From contig NC_069085.1 in the NCBI RefSeq assembly GCF_947172395.1, forward strand, positions 218,112 to 282,111: a stretch of DNA of 64,000 nt, read 5' to 3'. How positions within the stretch are numbered: position 1 is the first letter of the stretch; each line of letters starts with the position of its first letter. Position numbers and translations under genes: made by a program. Shown piece by piece: positions 40,801 to 45,300 of the stretch. This DNA comes from Bicyclus anynana. Its lineage: Eukaryota > Arthropoda > Insecta > Lepidoptera > Nymphalidae. A model generated the notes under the pieces. The model was not told the DNA's origin. It saw nothing but the letters and a program-made list of their open reading frames with translations, and ran no database searches.

Positions 40801-43800
40801 TAGTTAGTCATAGTTAATGAGAAAACTAAGTTTTTAATATTGGATAAAGTTTCAAGTTAGTTCCTTATCATCGAGTGCGATCTTCGAACCAAAGTTTGTC
40901 GGTCAATATGTGAAAAGCTTTCCTATTGTTAGCAGCCATTTTTAGCAGCGGATAGCCTAGCACAAGTAAGTACCTACACCTACATAATTTGCTGAATTTT
41001 TCATTTTGCTGTAATTTCACGAGTAGCTGGCAATGCCATCGTAAAACACGCACGTCGCCAATGGCAACTATTGGACGTTTAAAAGGGTAGGCTATAACGT
41101 ACGGCGACGCAGGCGCGCGGGCCGAAGTATAAAATCATTAACATATAGGTACGACGGGTTCGCATCCACTCAACGTACTTAAGTAATTCAGAGCCGTAAA
41201 TTCGGGGCAGGTACGAAATTTTAACATGTTAGATAATGTTAGCATTAATAATAAAAGATCGGGGTCCGTGGCGAGAGGACGGCGGCTTTCAGACGACCCT
41301 CTTGTGAGATGCCGCCGCCATTACCGCCGCCGGTAGCTCGTCAGGGTTTTGGTAGTGTCTGTCTGTACTGTTCCATTTCCATATTGCTGACATGTAAGTA
41401 AACGTACAGAGTTTAAGGTCACGTTTAATTCCCACCATTCAAGTTATCAGCTGACCGCAAAGAACCTGAATTTAACTAAAGCCTGAATTCGAATTATATT
41501 TTTTCTATTTTATATAAATGTTGTTGTGCTGCGCAGCCAGCCAACGAGCCGCAGAGGCAGAGCCGCCGCTCCGGCCGCGTGATCCGGACAAAGCCGCGCC
41601 GCTGTTCGCCGGAACGCAAAAATCCGGCGGCGGTGTCGTTCCGTAAACGAGCGCAGTAAATTTGGCGGTTTAATTCGAGCGTATCGCCGCGCCGGGGGCC
41701 GTTTTTCAAAAACAATCACATATAAAACAATGAGGCGTGTCGGCGCGAGCCGGACAAATGGGCCCATTTGCGCGCGAGCAAAAAGCGCAAAAATGATTGC
41801 GGCCGAGTTGCGGCGTCGCGCTCGCCGCCCTAACGCCTCGCGCTGATAATGGGCGCCGTAATCGACGGCCCTGCGCCTGCCGCCCGCCCTGCGGACACGC
41901 GCCGCCCCGCGCCGCGCGAGACTCGTTACTGTGATAATGCTCATTTTAATTATTAATGTTCTCGGCGTCATTCTCAATCTCGTTAACGTCTGTCCGCGAC
42001 GAGAGCTAATAATACGCGGACATATATTGCGTACATCACTGTTAACACTGCAAATGTAGGTAACATACGACGTTAGGTTAAGTTAGGTTAGGGCGTAAGT
42101 CGTGCTGGGCAACAAAAAAGCTGTTTGTTCAAAAGATGATAGATTGGCGAATATCCTGTCCCCGTTTGAAAATCAAATAAAACAAATGTTAAAATCGATA
42201 TCGCTATTCGTGCGTGCACCAGGTGGCGGCGAGCCTTGCTTGTAAACAAGCGACGAATGCTGAAACAAAAAGCGCACGACGGCGGCGATGCGGACACGAC
42301 CCGATCAGTGTGCAAACAGAACGTGCCGGAGCGACACGAGCGGGTAGTGTGTTGACGGATCAGGGCAGGACATCTCTGATCTATTATATAACATAGTTAG
42401 AGCAGCAGAATGTTTAACTCTCTTCAAAAATCACAAGCCATGCGTCTCAGTCTATGTCGTGCTATACGCTAACTCGACGCAGCCAGTCAAAAACCGACAA
42501 CGTGTTGTGTCAACTACATGAGACTGAAGACGTCTAATTAATTTGCGCAACGACTCCAACTGAGAGTTGCTGCGTAATCTGTGAAGACGCAGGCGGCAGT
42601 GAAGCAGCAAATGCTTTCATCTGGTCAGTGAGTCGTCTCTAACGCGGGGCAGCGAGGCGGCGCTAACTGGCGCTGAGGCCCGCCACTCGGCGCCGGCGGC
42701 GCGCGGCGGGAACTGTTGCCGACTGAACCACTCAGTTAAACCACTCGCAATGTTTTACAAACGCAGTGATTTTGTGTTTCAATTATGATGAATATTTCAA
42801 ACAAAAGCAAATATAAAATTGAAAGCAGACTTTGCGCTCATTGATAATGCCAACGTTTGGTGTAGGTATATATGACAGACACTCTTGACAATGTGCTCAA
42901 AATTAAGATGACATTATCACTAGCCCACGATAGCGCAGTAGTAGGATATATATTTAGCTACCGAGAGAAACCGTATGAAACAGCAAAATAATATTTTTTG
43001 TGAAATCTTTTAAAAATGTTCAATAATCCCCTCCAATTAGACCGAAAGCATGTGTTAGGTGTGGGTATAGCTTCAATTCAGCTGGTGGGGATCAACCCGT
43101 GACCCGTCGATGTTGAATCCGACCCCTTTACCGCTTAACCATTGAAGCAATAACTCTTTATAATCTGGAGCACTATTTAGGCTAATTAGATAATCCCTAA
43201 ATTCCCGCGAATTCATCTGCGTAAGATTTCGTTGTGGTAAACAGCTAAGGGATTTTTAAAAAGCTTGATTTTCTTTCAAAAATTGATTTTAGTTCAAAAT
43301 ACCTCAGGCCCAATCCAACAGTCTAACTGATAAATCTGCGCTATCCAGAGGGATGACAAAACATGAAACAAAACAATACAACGAAAAACATAAAGGGTGT
43401 CCCGCCGCGGTGAGGTGACGCGTGCTCGCCGGGGACTGATTGCCGGGGCACGGAGCACGGGCACGGCGGGTGCAGTGGGACACGAAACAACAGCGCCGAG
43501 TAGCTCTACAGTCTACACTGCTGATTAAAACCCCGCCCGCGCACTACAAAGCGATTATCGGACCGTGCGCCTCCTGCGCTCCCCGCGCCTTTCATATCGT
43601 GAAGTGAGGGTGGATACGCACTCGCGACGCGCGACGCGACCGATGCTCGCAGACGTTTGAGTATATTGTGCGGCATCTGATTTATCATTATTTGTTAATG
43701 ATCAGTACAGTACAGACCATAATGGAAGAACGTATTTCATACATAATACGTACACAGCTTCATACGTAATTTCCTAATTTTACTTTGGAAAATTGTAGTT

Positions 43801-45300
43801 TTCTTAAAAGCCTTTATTTTCTAGACTGAGTAGGTAATTGTGATTATGCATTTATAGATCAAAATGTATGTCAAGAAAATATTATCTATAATGTTATTAA
43901 TTTAAAGACACTTTTTTTAAATGATCTTAAATAGTTGAATATCGTTCTAATATATTAAAAAAGTAAATAAATAATGTATGTAACATTCTACTCCACACAT
44001 TGATCGTAAAAGAAGTTGTAGAACAACAGTGTCAGTTGTAGAATACCACTACTTATGCGAATGGTTTCGGCGTCGAGAGTTACCAGTGTGCGAGTCCGCG
44101 GAGCCGCCGACAATCGTGTACTTACGAGTGTTGGATGGCGGCTCCGACATAAAGACATTTTGTCAACGTCTCCACAATGGCCGGCGGCACGAGCCAAATC
44201 ACAAACTTGCCAGATACTGCGCTCTGTGGGCGTAATTACTTAGCTTCACTATCTCGCTGTTTGAATGGCTCCACTGTTTAGGCGAATTTGTTGATTAAAA
44301 CTAACAATCTCGACCTAAACTCCATCTGAATTGAGCTCAATGTTATGTTATCCTTTACAAGGAGTACTATAATAGCTACACTTTAATGAACGCAGAGCGT
44401 CGTGTTCAGGAGGCGGCAGAGGTTTATAAGTTGAAGTGATTTTCATTGTTATGTTAAGCATTTACGATTTTTGTCGTCGCCCTTTCCTATAGTCACTGCG
44501 TCTTTATGTTTAATTAATGACAAGTTAAGTTAGTCCTTGACTAATTTATGTAATAAACGTGATAACTTTGAAGACGCACAATTTTATTCTAGCAATAATT
44601 TTGACGATTTAGCAGCTTTGAAACCGTACACTTGGCGGTACTAGTTTTTTAGAAATTAACTACAAAACCACCACCAGGTAAAAACAAATCCAAAGTCCAC
44701 GCTCAAGTGTCGTTGGGTGACCCCAATCCTGATTGTCTGACCGGCTGCATTTGCTCTATGTGACCCCCGTGTACAGCAGCGCGCTGGCGACTCACGTCAT
44801 GCAGCCACGACAGCTTCCTGGCGGGCGGGTTGGCGCGCACGTGGCACTCGAAGTACACGTCGTCTCCTTCCTTGATGTCGCCCGCCGCCAGCGAGCTGCC
44901 CAGCCGCAGCTTCACCACGGGCGGGTCTGCGGACAAACAATCGAGTCGTTAATAAAATATGATTTCTATATACTCTTTATGATCCGTATTCGAACAACTT
45001 TACTGAAAAAGTCTAATAACATTTTTAAAAAAAGATCTAAACAATTTTAGCTATATTTTTTGCTTGCCGTTGTCGTCCGGCGTGGGCACGGAGTCTGTGC
45101 TGTGACACGAACTGGTCTAGCCGTGGCGCACGGCGTGGGCCGCAGGGACACTCACATACGACGCTGATGGTCCACGAGGTCTCCAGGAACAGCGAGGTGA
45201 CGTTGGGGTTCTCCGCGCGGCAGCTGATGGGCTTGCCGTCGTCGTCCAGCGTGGGCACGAAGCTCATCGCGCTCACCGTCAGGTTGTCGCGCAGCTCCTC
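4744..45300 (-). CDS. Sidestep-family Ig/FN3 transmembrane receptor (partial gene, 5' exons missing)
   Basis: Single-pass cell-surface receptor of the Sidestep family, whose founding Drosophila member guides motor axons by binding Beaten-path proteins; this role is family knowledge. Exons in order: 45300-45156, 44926-44796, 26904-26745, 22884-22695, 22623-22520, 22393-22252, 19693-19539, 11387-11187, then a terminal exon from 5060. I checked phases at each join: all agree up to 11187, with GT donors (mostly GTGAGT) and CAG acceptors. Family hallmarks: DDDGKPISCRAENPNV, IKEGDDVYFECHVRANP, SGRYACSALNAEGE, an FN3-like module and the RSAPARLDDLLFPDPEKRT block before the membrane. The 11187 exon leaves in phase 1 while the obvious frame of the terminal exon is phase 0, so a short exon may be missing. 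Which Side paralog this is cannot be told. No signal peptide or Ig1 exon is seen. Confidence 0.85.
4893..5060 (-). CDS. Side-family terminal exon, copy 1 (PDZ-ligand tail ESCV)
   Basis: Terminal coding exon after acceptor TTGTGTGTGCAG. In phase 0 it reads ACNGPGASWTWGARASVPAA, then a Ser/Ala/Arg stretch and RPAPDLNVDAIKEKLLDNRI ending PESCV-stop. The last four residues E-S-C-V fit a class I PDZ-binding motif (x-S/T-x-hydrophobic), as expected for an intracellular receptor tail. The preceding exon leaves in phase 1, so a direct join would read another frame (see the copy 2 entry). Either a small exon between 5060 and 11187 was missed or the dual-frame reading is used. The start is therefore less certain than the stop. 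Confidence 0.65.
   Translation of the reverse strand, partial: ACNGPGASWTWGARASVPAAALGRSASASLRPAPDLNVDAIKEKLLDNRIPESCV
5735..6119. repeat. tRNA-derived SINE, copy 2, broken into two inverted halves
   Basis: 5735-5915 is the inverted counterpart of the body seen at 23720-23905 (matching the CACACGGTTTCTACAC and CTAAATCGC blocks), while 5930-6119 runs in the other direction and ends with the tRNA-like head (minus-strand TGGCGCAGTGG A box and GGTTCGATCCC B box). The copy therefore has an internal inversion or is two insertions side by side. Confidence 0.65.
7340..7445. repeat. Minisatellite, GCACGACGAACGCACGACGA-type units
   Basis: Short tandem units of GCACGACGAACGCACGACGA-like sequence with interspersed ACAGGGGC, about three 33-bp units. 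They create spurious open frames rich in TTSARQ or RTHDE; not considered coding. Confidence 0.8.
11187..11387 (-). CDS. Side-family exon: transmembrane segment and proximal cytoplasmic tail
   Basis: 201-nt exon. After ASESPLG comes an Ala/Gly-rich stretch of about 30 residues (AAVALAGAAW at its end), then the stop-transfer stretch RAARRRRKPRK, then PPAPPPDKAPDLDDAEPDLI and PNNY. The order hydrophobic segment, Arg cluster, acidic 'PDLIPNN' fits the membrane exon of the family. The membrane segment is nearly all alanine, weakly hydrophobic, and encoded by GCG/GCC-rich triplets. Acceptor CGCTTGCAG, donor ACT/GTGAGTACC at 11186. If the donor were skipped, the frame would run another 41 codons to a stop at 11062, giving a different tail. 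Confidence 0.8.
11538..11742. mobile_element. Foldback MITE with ~75-bp inverted arms
   Basis: The left arm (containing TTTGTCTGACGTG and ACAGAATCGGTATCA) is repeated inverted on the right (TGATACCGATTCTGTTCC and CACGTCAGACAAAT). Arms are about 75 bp with mismatches and flank a short centre. Outer ends TTAAGGC and GCTTTAA suggest insertion at a TA-rich target. There is no open frame, so it is non-autonomous. Confidence 0.75.
12175..12235. repeat. 16-bp minisatellite, GGGACTGTTGTACTGT x 4
   Basis: Four units of GGGACTGTTGTACTGT with GG/AA changes in the third unit. Intronic, no coding meaning seen. Confidence 0.85.
14885..15180 (+). mobile_element. Non-LTR retrotransposon (LINE) 3' tail, copy 1
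   Basis: Shares with 31665-32060 and the inverse at 40373-40615 the series TTGGAGGCCATTGGATCAGC, AAGAGTGACTGTCGAGTTTC, CTCAGCACAACTTGTCTTCC, CAAAAGTGCTTG and the end GTAAATAAATGAAT. Only the last codons and 3' UTR are present, as in 5'-truncated LINE insertions. Confidence 0.75.
15243..15328 (-). CDS. Orphan terminal-exon-like ORF inside the TIR segment
   Basis: On the minus strand a strong acceptor (TTTATTACTATTTCAG) is followed by 28 codons reading VIQSHPKFVKIAGKRLIKQH then LAQLKNGK and a TAA stop. Composition (basic, amphipathic, no low complexity) is protein-like and the acceptor is excellent, so it resembles the last exon of a gene. I do not recognise the family. No upstream partner exon is evident; it would lie to the right, where the Penelope element has inserted. 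It could be a transposase's last exon or a captured host exon. Confidence 0.35.
15425..15590 (+). repeat. Dispersed lepidopteran-type repeat fragment
   Basis: Contains blocks such as ATTCGGCTCACTACTGAGC, CTCAGAATGATAGGGGTTAG and GCAGACTTCACACACGCAGA that I know as a frequent repeat in lepidopteran genomes. There is no second copy in the window, so this rests on recollection of the motif. Confidence 0.45.
15980..16023 (-). ncRNA. Hammerhead-like ribozyme motif, left arm
   Basis: Exact inverse of the motif at 17003-17046 in the left arm of the Penelope palindrome, with the same core CTGAGGA and GAAA on the minus strand. Confidence 0.6.
16145..16475 (-). pseudogene. Inverted copy of the Penelope endonuclease fragment
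   Basis: Minus-strand mirror of the right-arm ORF with the same 107-residue end (QCSECNATYIGQTGR to FECDAR). The arm stops inside the Val codon of the GVY motif, so this copy lacks the Gly of the GIY element and all upstream coding sequence and cannot be a complete domain. Confidence 0.8.
16480..16881 (+). CDS. Penelope-like GIY-YIG endonuclease domain, 5'-truncated
   Basis: C-terminal endonuclease of a Penelope-like retroelement polyprotein, which nicks target DNA for reverse transcription. Element-derived frame starts at RTNNSLKNICNGKDKLEKQH, then KSGVYKLQC and TYIGQTGRNF (the GIY and YIG elements as GVY and YIG), the catalytic-type Arg in NFDTRYKEH, a C-terminal helix region LCVLEQLEI and end KMFECDAR. 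About 133 codons remain; the full protein with its reverse transcriptase is several times longer, so the element was truncated at about 16476. The frame itself is intact. A longer open frame from 16348 runs into the inverted arm and is not meaningful. Confidence 0.85.
   Translation, partial: RTNNSLKNICNGKDKLEKQHKSGVYKLQCSECNATYIGQTGRNFDTRYKEHISAVRNDRPQRSHFAKHLLDTGHKLADNHMYDILHTCNKGLRLCVLEQLEIIKHNKSGITLLNEQIELSKSPLIKMFECDAR
17003..17046 (+). ncRNA. Hammerhead-like ribozyme motif, right arm
   Basis: Elements in hammerhead order: stem I strand TCTC (17003-17006), core CTGAGGA (17007-17013, fits CUGANGA), stem II CTCC/GGGG with its loop (17014-17030), core GAAA (17031-17034), tiny stem III CG-TA-CG (17035-17040), TA before the predicted cleavage point after 17042, and stem I strand GAGA (17043-17046). 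Type I hammerheads with minimal stem III are known in Penelope-like elements. The first stem II position is a T-T mismatch rather than the usual G-C, so activity is unproven. Confidence 0.6.
18241..18443 (+). repeat. Dispersed retroposon tail, copy B
   Basis: Starts CTAGCTGACGCCGCGCGG, contains GGTTCCCGTTCCCGTAGGAA, AAATGGGTTATCTAACACTG and CAAATCGGACCAGTAGTGCC, and ends TTATAATATTAGTATAGATA. The inverse of the copy at 1360-1550. No open frame. Confidence 0.65.
19539..19693 (-). CDS. Side-family exon: second half of the FN3-like domain and juxtamembrane stem
   Basis: 155-nt exon reading RVNLSAEEPSWTLRGLEWDV then RFRLVAVAVNSKGRSAPARL and DDLLFPDPEKRT. The W-x-L-x-G-L and F-x-L-x-A-V-A-V-N-S-K-G-R-S-x-P spacing is the typical FN3 C-terminal half, and DPEKRT just before the membrane recurs in Side proteins. 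Acceptor GTGTGTGGCAG, donor GTACGACT (weaker than the others). Entry completes the split Arg codon from the 22252 exon; exit is phase 1. The exon sits alone between introns of 2.6 kb and 8.2 kb. Confidence 0.87.
19694..22251 (-). other. Intron of the Side-family gene; includes the 125-bp array at its 5' end
   Basis: 2.56-kb intron between the two FN3 exons. Its transcription-order start is occupied by three extra copies of the preceding exon's end. The rest (19694-21835) holds only simple sequence such as GATTGATTGATTGATGATGA at 20550; no genes seen. Confidence 0.8.
21836..22335. repeat. 125-bp tandem array x 4, spanning an exon end and its donor site
   Basis: Units begin (CCGCCGAGTGCGGGC) at 21836, 21961, 22086 and 22211. 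Each contains about 84 nt of the FN3 exon, the donor GTGGGTGC and about 41 nt of intron. The 13-mer ACCTCCGCCGAGT occurs at both outer edges (21832-21844 in intron, 22333-22345 in exon), so the duplication is bounded by microhomology between exon and intron. Internal copies are nearly identical. 125 is not a multiple of 3, and no copy but the native one has an acceptor. Confidence 0.95.
22252..22393 (-). CDS. Side-family exon: first half of the FN3-like domain; native copy of the 125-bp array
   Basis: 142-nt exon reading GKPHAPRNCTLWNQTADSAE then VSCVAGFDGGLPQRFLLEVY and SGGDDKPR. The CTL-N-T-S-VEV-C-x-G-DGG-Q-F-LEVY pattern is the FN3-like domain after the last Ig in Side proteins; NCT and NQT are sequons. 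Acceptor GTGTGCAG at 22395-22394; donor AG/GTGGGTGC at 22251. The last ~84 nt together with the donor are repeated three more times downstream to 21836. This copy is native because it alone has an acceptor and the GKPHAPRNC start. Confidence 0.88.
22520..22623 (-). CDS. Side-family exon: second half of the membrane-proximal Ig domain
   Basis: 104-nt exon reading YTPVADLDYGTLSCAAANEV then GAQLAPCVFQMVAAG. The D-Y-G-x-L-x-C motif (DYGTLSC) is the classic F-strand signature of an Ig domain. Acceptor TGTGTGCAG, donor GTGAGAGCTC. Entry phase 2 and exit phase 1 fit both neighbours. APCVFQ resembles the 'PC.F.' segment typical of the end of this domain in Side proteins. Confidence 0.9.
22695..22884 (-). 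CDS. Side-family exon: first half of the membrane-proximal Ig domain
   Basis: 190-nt exon reading YAPSCRSGGVSVVGAARGES then VVIVCEVDADPP, AVFKWKFNNSGE and YTSNGSASSLK. VIVCEVDADPP carries the B-strand cysteine and FKWKFNNS the core Trp; NNS and NGS are sequons. The YAPSC start (Tyr from the split codon T+AC) matches the conserved linker before this domain. Acceptor TTGTGTGCAG, donor GTGAGTGCG. Only a 71-nt intron separates it from the next exon. Confidence 0.9.
22885..26744 (-). other. Intron of the Side-family gene; includes most of the 136-bp array
   Basis: 3.86-kb intron. It contains six extra donor-bearing repeats at its start, a truncated SINE (23694-23922) and a (GATT)n tract at 24860. 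A short frame at 24604 reading MPSTARTRSRLAKTMPDM looks retroelement-like but is unassigned. Confidence 0.8.
23694..23922 (-). repeat. tRNA-derived SINE body, copy 3, lacking the tRNA head
   Basis: Poly-T at 23693 and shared blocks (TAGCTCTTGACTACTATCTC, GATGCAGTCTAAGATGGAAG, GTAACTAGCC, GAAGCCTCCCACCAGCC) with the copies at 1761 and 5735. It stops before the tRNA-like head, so it is 5'-truncated. Confidence 0.65.
25863..26864. repeat. 136-bp tandem array with seven donor sites, spanning an exon end
   Basis: Donor-bearing blocks CCACTCACACTTGACC recur at 25921, 26057, 26193, 26329, 26465, 26601 and 26737, exactly 136 bp apart. Each unit holds about 116 nt of the Ig exon, then on the minus strand the donor GTGAGT and a 14-nt linker before the next CACAGC. 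The array ends with a partial exon piece (to 25863) diverging after CACAGCAG. Units are essentially identical; the native exon differs by CACAGCAACCAG against CACAGCGACCGG. 136 is not a multiple of 3. Confidence 0.95.
26745..26904 (-). CDS. Side-family exon: second half of the Ig domain; native copy of the 136-bp array
   Basis: 160-nt exon starting DRPLAHNATARVFHSNQSL, then VLQKVTRHSSGRYACSALNA, ending ELHFRVK plus one base. YACSALN holds the F-strand cysteine pairing with the one in YFECHV; NAT is a sequon, NQS another. Acceptor CTCGCTGCAG before GAC; donor AAGT/GTGAGT at 26744. Entry is phase 0 and exit phase 1, matching both neighbours. Its last ~100 nt plus the donor are tandemly repeated six more times downstream (down to 25863). 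This copy is taken as the native exon because only it is preceded by a normal acceptor and carries the N-terminal DRPLAHNATARVF part. Confidence 0.88.
27400..27604 (-). repeat. tRNA-derived SINE of a second family
   Basis: On the minus strand the head reads GACGGCCGCGTGGCGCAGTG, then GTAGTGACCCTGC and the B-box-like GTGGGTTCGATTCCC, followed by GAAAATATTTGTGTGATGAG and an AT-rich tail. The same layout recurs on the plus strand at 60826-61020. It resembles SINEs described from noctuid moths. Confidence 0.75.
29269..30027. repeat. 131-bp tandem array x ~6
   Basis: Units start GAGCACTCGT at 29269, 29400, 29531, 29662, 29793 and 29924; the last unit is cut at about 30027. Each contains two overlapping CGACTGGCAG copies. 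Variants (GGTCTCGCG and GGGATATAAT in units 4-5, GATCCGCTGG in unit 2) are shared by neighbouring copies, as expected from stepwise duplication. No splice sites or coding signal; intronic. Confidence 0.92.
31665..32060 (+). mobile_element. LINE 3' tail, copy 2, with end of the reverse-transcriptase ORF
   Basis: Begins within coding sequence: ATAACAAGATCCCCAAGACT translates to YNKIPKTVMDLPMHSFKQCA, typical of the extreme C terminus of lepidopteran LINE ORF2. It is followed by the same 3' UTR as copy 1 and ends GAAATAAATGAATCTTGAAT. 5'-truncated. Confidence 0.75.
36364..36700. repeat. ~109-bp tandem repeat with GC hairpin followed by T-run, x 3+
   Basis: The palindrome CGCGGCCGAAGGCCGCG followed by CGTTTTTT occurs at 36365, 36473 and 36582, with a part copy ending CGCGTTTTTTGC near 36690. 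Between them lie a second smaller palindrome CCGGCCGAAGGCCGG-type and a constant GCCCAGCCATAGTCACAGTC block. A stretch resembling a retroposon tail with (CAGA)n follows at 36700-36870. Confidence 0.9.
36960..37012. repeat. (GATA)n-type microsatellite
   Basis: AGATAGATAGATAGATAGAT-type repeat with interruptions, next to the mariner relic. Confidence 0.9.
37215..37790 (+). pseudogene. Degraded mariner transposase
   Basis: Interrupted by stops and shifts, yet several mariner landmarks appear in order: KWTRPGSNVPKRQK, EIRGM (the WDIRG block), FHQDNLRV (block of the second catalytic Asp), PPYSYDL and SPSDFYLFPKLEKPL (block of the third catalytic Asp), then remnants of the C-terminal end. The family normally encodes an uninterrupted ~345-aa DDE transposase; this copy is dead and covers roughly its C-terminal half. 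Inverted-repeat ends were not found. Confidence 0.7.
37860..38240. repeat. ~142-bp tandem repeat x 2.7
   Basis: Units begin CACGTAGTGCCCGGGTGCAA (37860), CACGTAGCGC (38001) and CACGCAGCGC (38144). Each has the palindrome-prone CCCGGGTGCAATCATCACC and CACCCGGGTGTAACGCACC blocks. It is followed at 38336-38400 by GGCGCCCCCTAGGATTTGGC, a motif known from dispersed insect repeats. Confidence 0.88.
40373..40615 (-). mobile_element. LINE 3' tail, copy 3
   Basis: Inverse of the tails at 14885 and 31665: minus strand shows TTGGAGGCTATTGGATCAGC, CTCAGCAGATCCTGCCTTCC, GAACCGGTGGTCAATG and the AAATAAATGAATTTTGAACT end. Confidence 0.75.
40678..40780. mobile_element. 103-bp mini-element with 15-bp perfect inverted ends
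   Basis: TTTAACCGACTTCAA (40678-40692) matches TTGAAGTCGGTTAAA (40766-40780) in inverse. The interior has no ORF. A half-site AACCGACTTCAAAAAAAGGA also occurs at 36121, so the family is dispersed. Confidence 0.75.
44796..44926 (-). CDS. Side-family exon: N-terminal half of the next Ig domain
   Basis: 131-nt exon, reading YPPVVKLRLGSSLAAG then DIKEGDDVYFECHVRANP and ending KLSWLHD. The cysteine of YFECHV is the B-strand cysteine and the Trp of SWLHD the core Ig tryptophan. The 229-nt intron from the previous exon has donor GTGAGTGTCC and acceptor TTGTCCGCAG. The exon ends exactly on a codon at donor GTGAGTCGCC. The next exon lies about 17.9 kb away, the largest intron in the window. Confidence 0.9.
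45156..45300 (-). CDS. Side-family exon: C-terminal half of an Ig domain
   Basis: First recognisable exon, 145 nt. It starts EELRDNLTVSAMSFVPTLDD, then DDGKPISCRAENPNV, and ends TSWTISVV. The cysteine in PISCRAEN is the F-strand disulfide cysteine of an Ig domain, and NLT and NVT are N-glycosylation sequons. The acceptor was placed at CTCTGTTCCAG before the first GAG; an alternative CAG lies about 24 nt upstream. The donor is GTGAGTG at 45155. The exon leaves in phase 1 and the split codon (T + AC) makes the Tyr of VVYPPVVKL, the usual interdomain junction in this family. The frame upstream stays open for about 30 codons but does not look like the family, so the preceding exon is elsewhere. 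Confidence 0.85.

Larger units (their letters stand above)
26905..44795 (-). other. 17.9-kb intron of the Side-family gene
   Basis: No host exon seen. Contents: SINE (27400-27604), 131-bp array (29269-30027), poly-G run near 31020, LINE tail (31665-32060), (GCGGGCG)n at 35585-35625, palindromic array (36364-36700), mariner relic (37215-37790), 142-bp repeat (37860-38240), SINE-like remnant (40090-40262), LINE tail (40373-40615), TIR element (40678-40780), GC-rich patch (41500-41900), SINE-like remnant (43080-43150). Confidence 0.75.

Noticed and set aside
41494..41977. 155-codon GC-rich minus-strand ORF
   Set aside because: Arg/Ala-rich composition from GC bias, no splice context or domain; treated as a chance ORF in a CpG-rich patch.
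42068..42092. TTAGG repeats resembling insect telomeric DNA
   Set aside because: Only three or four imperfect units; too short to call an interstitial telomere.
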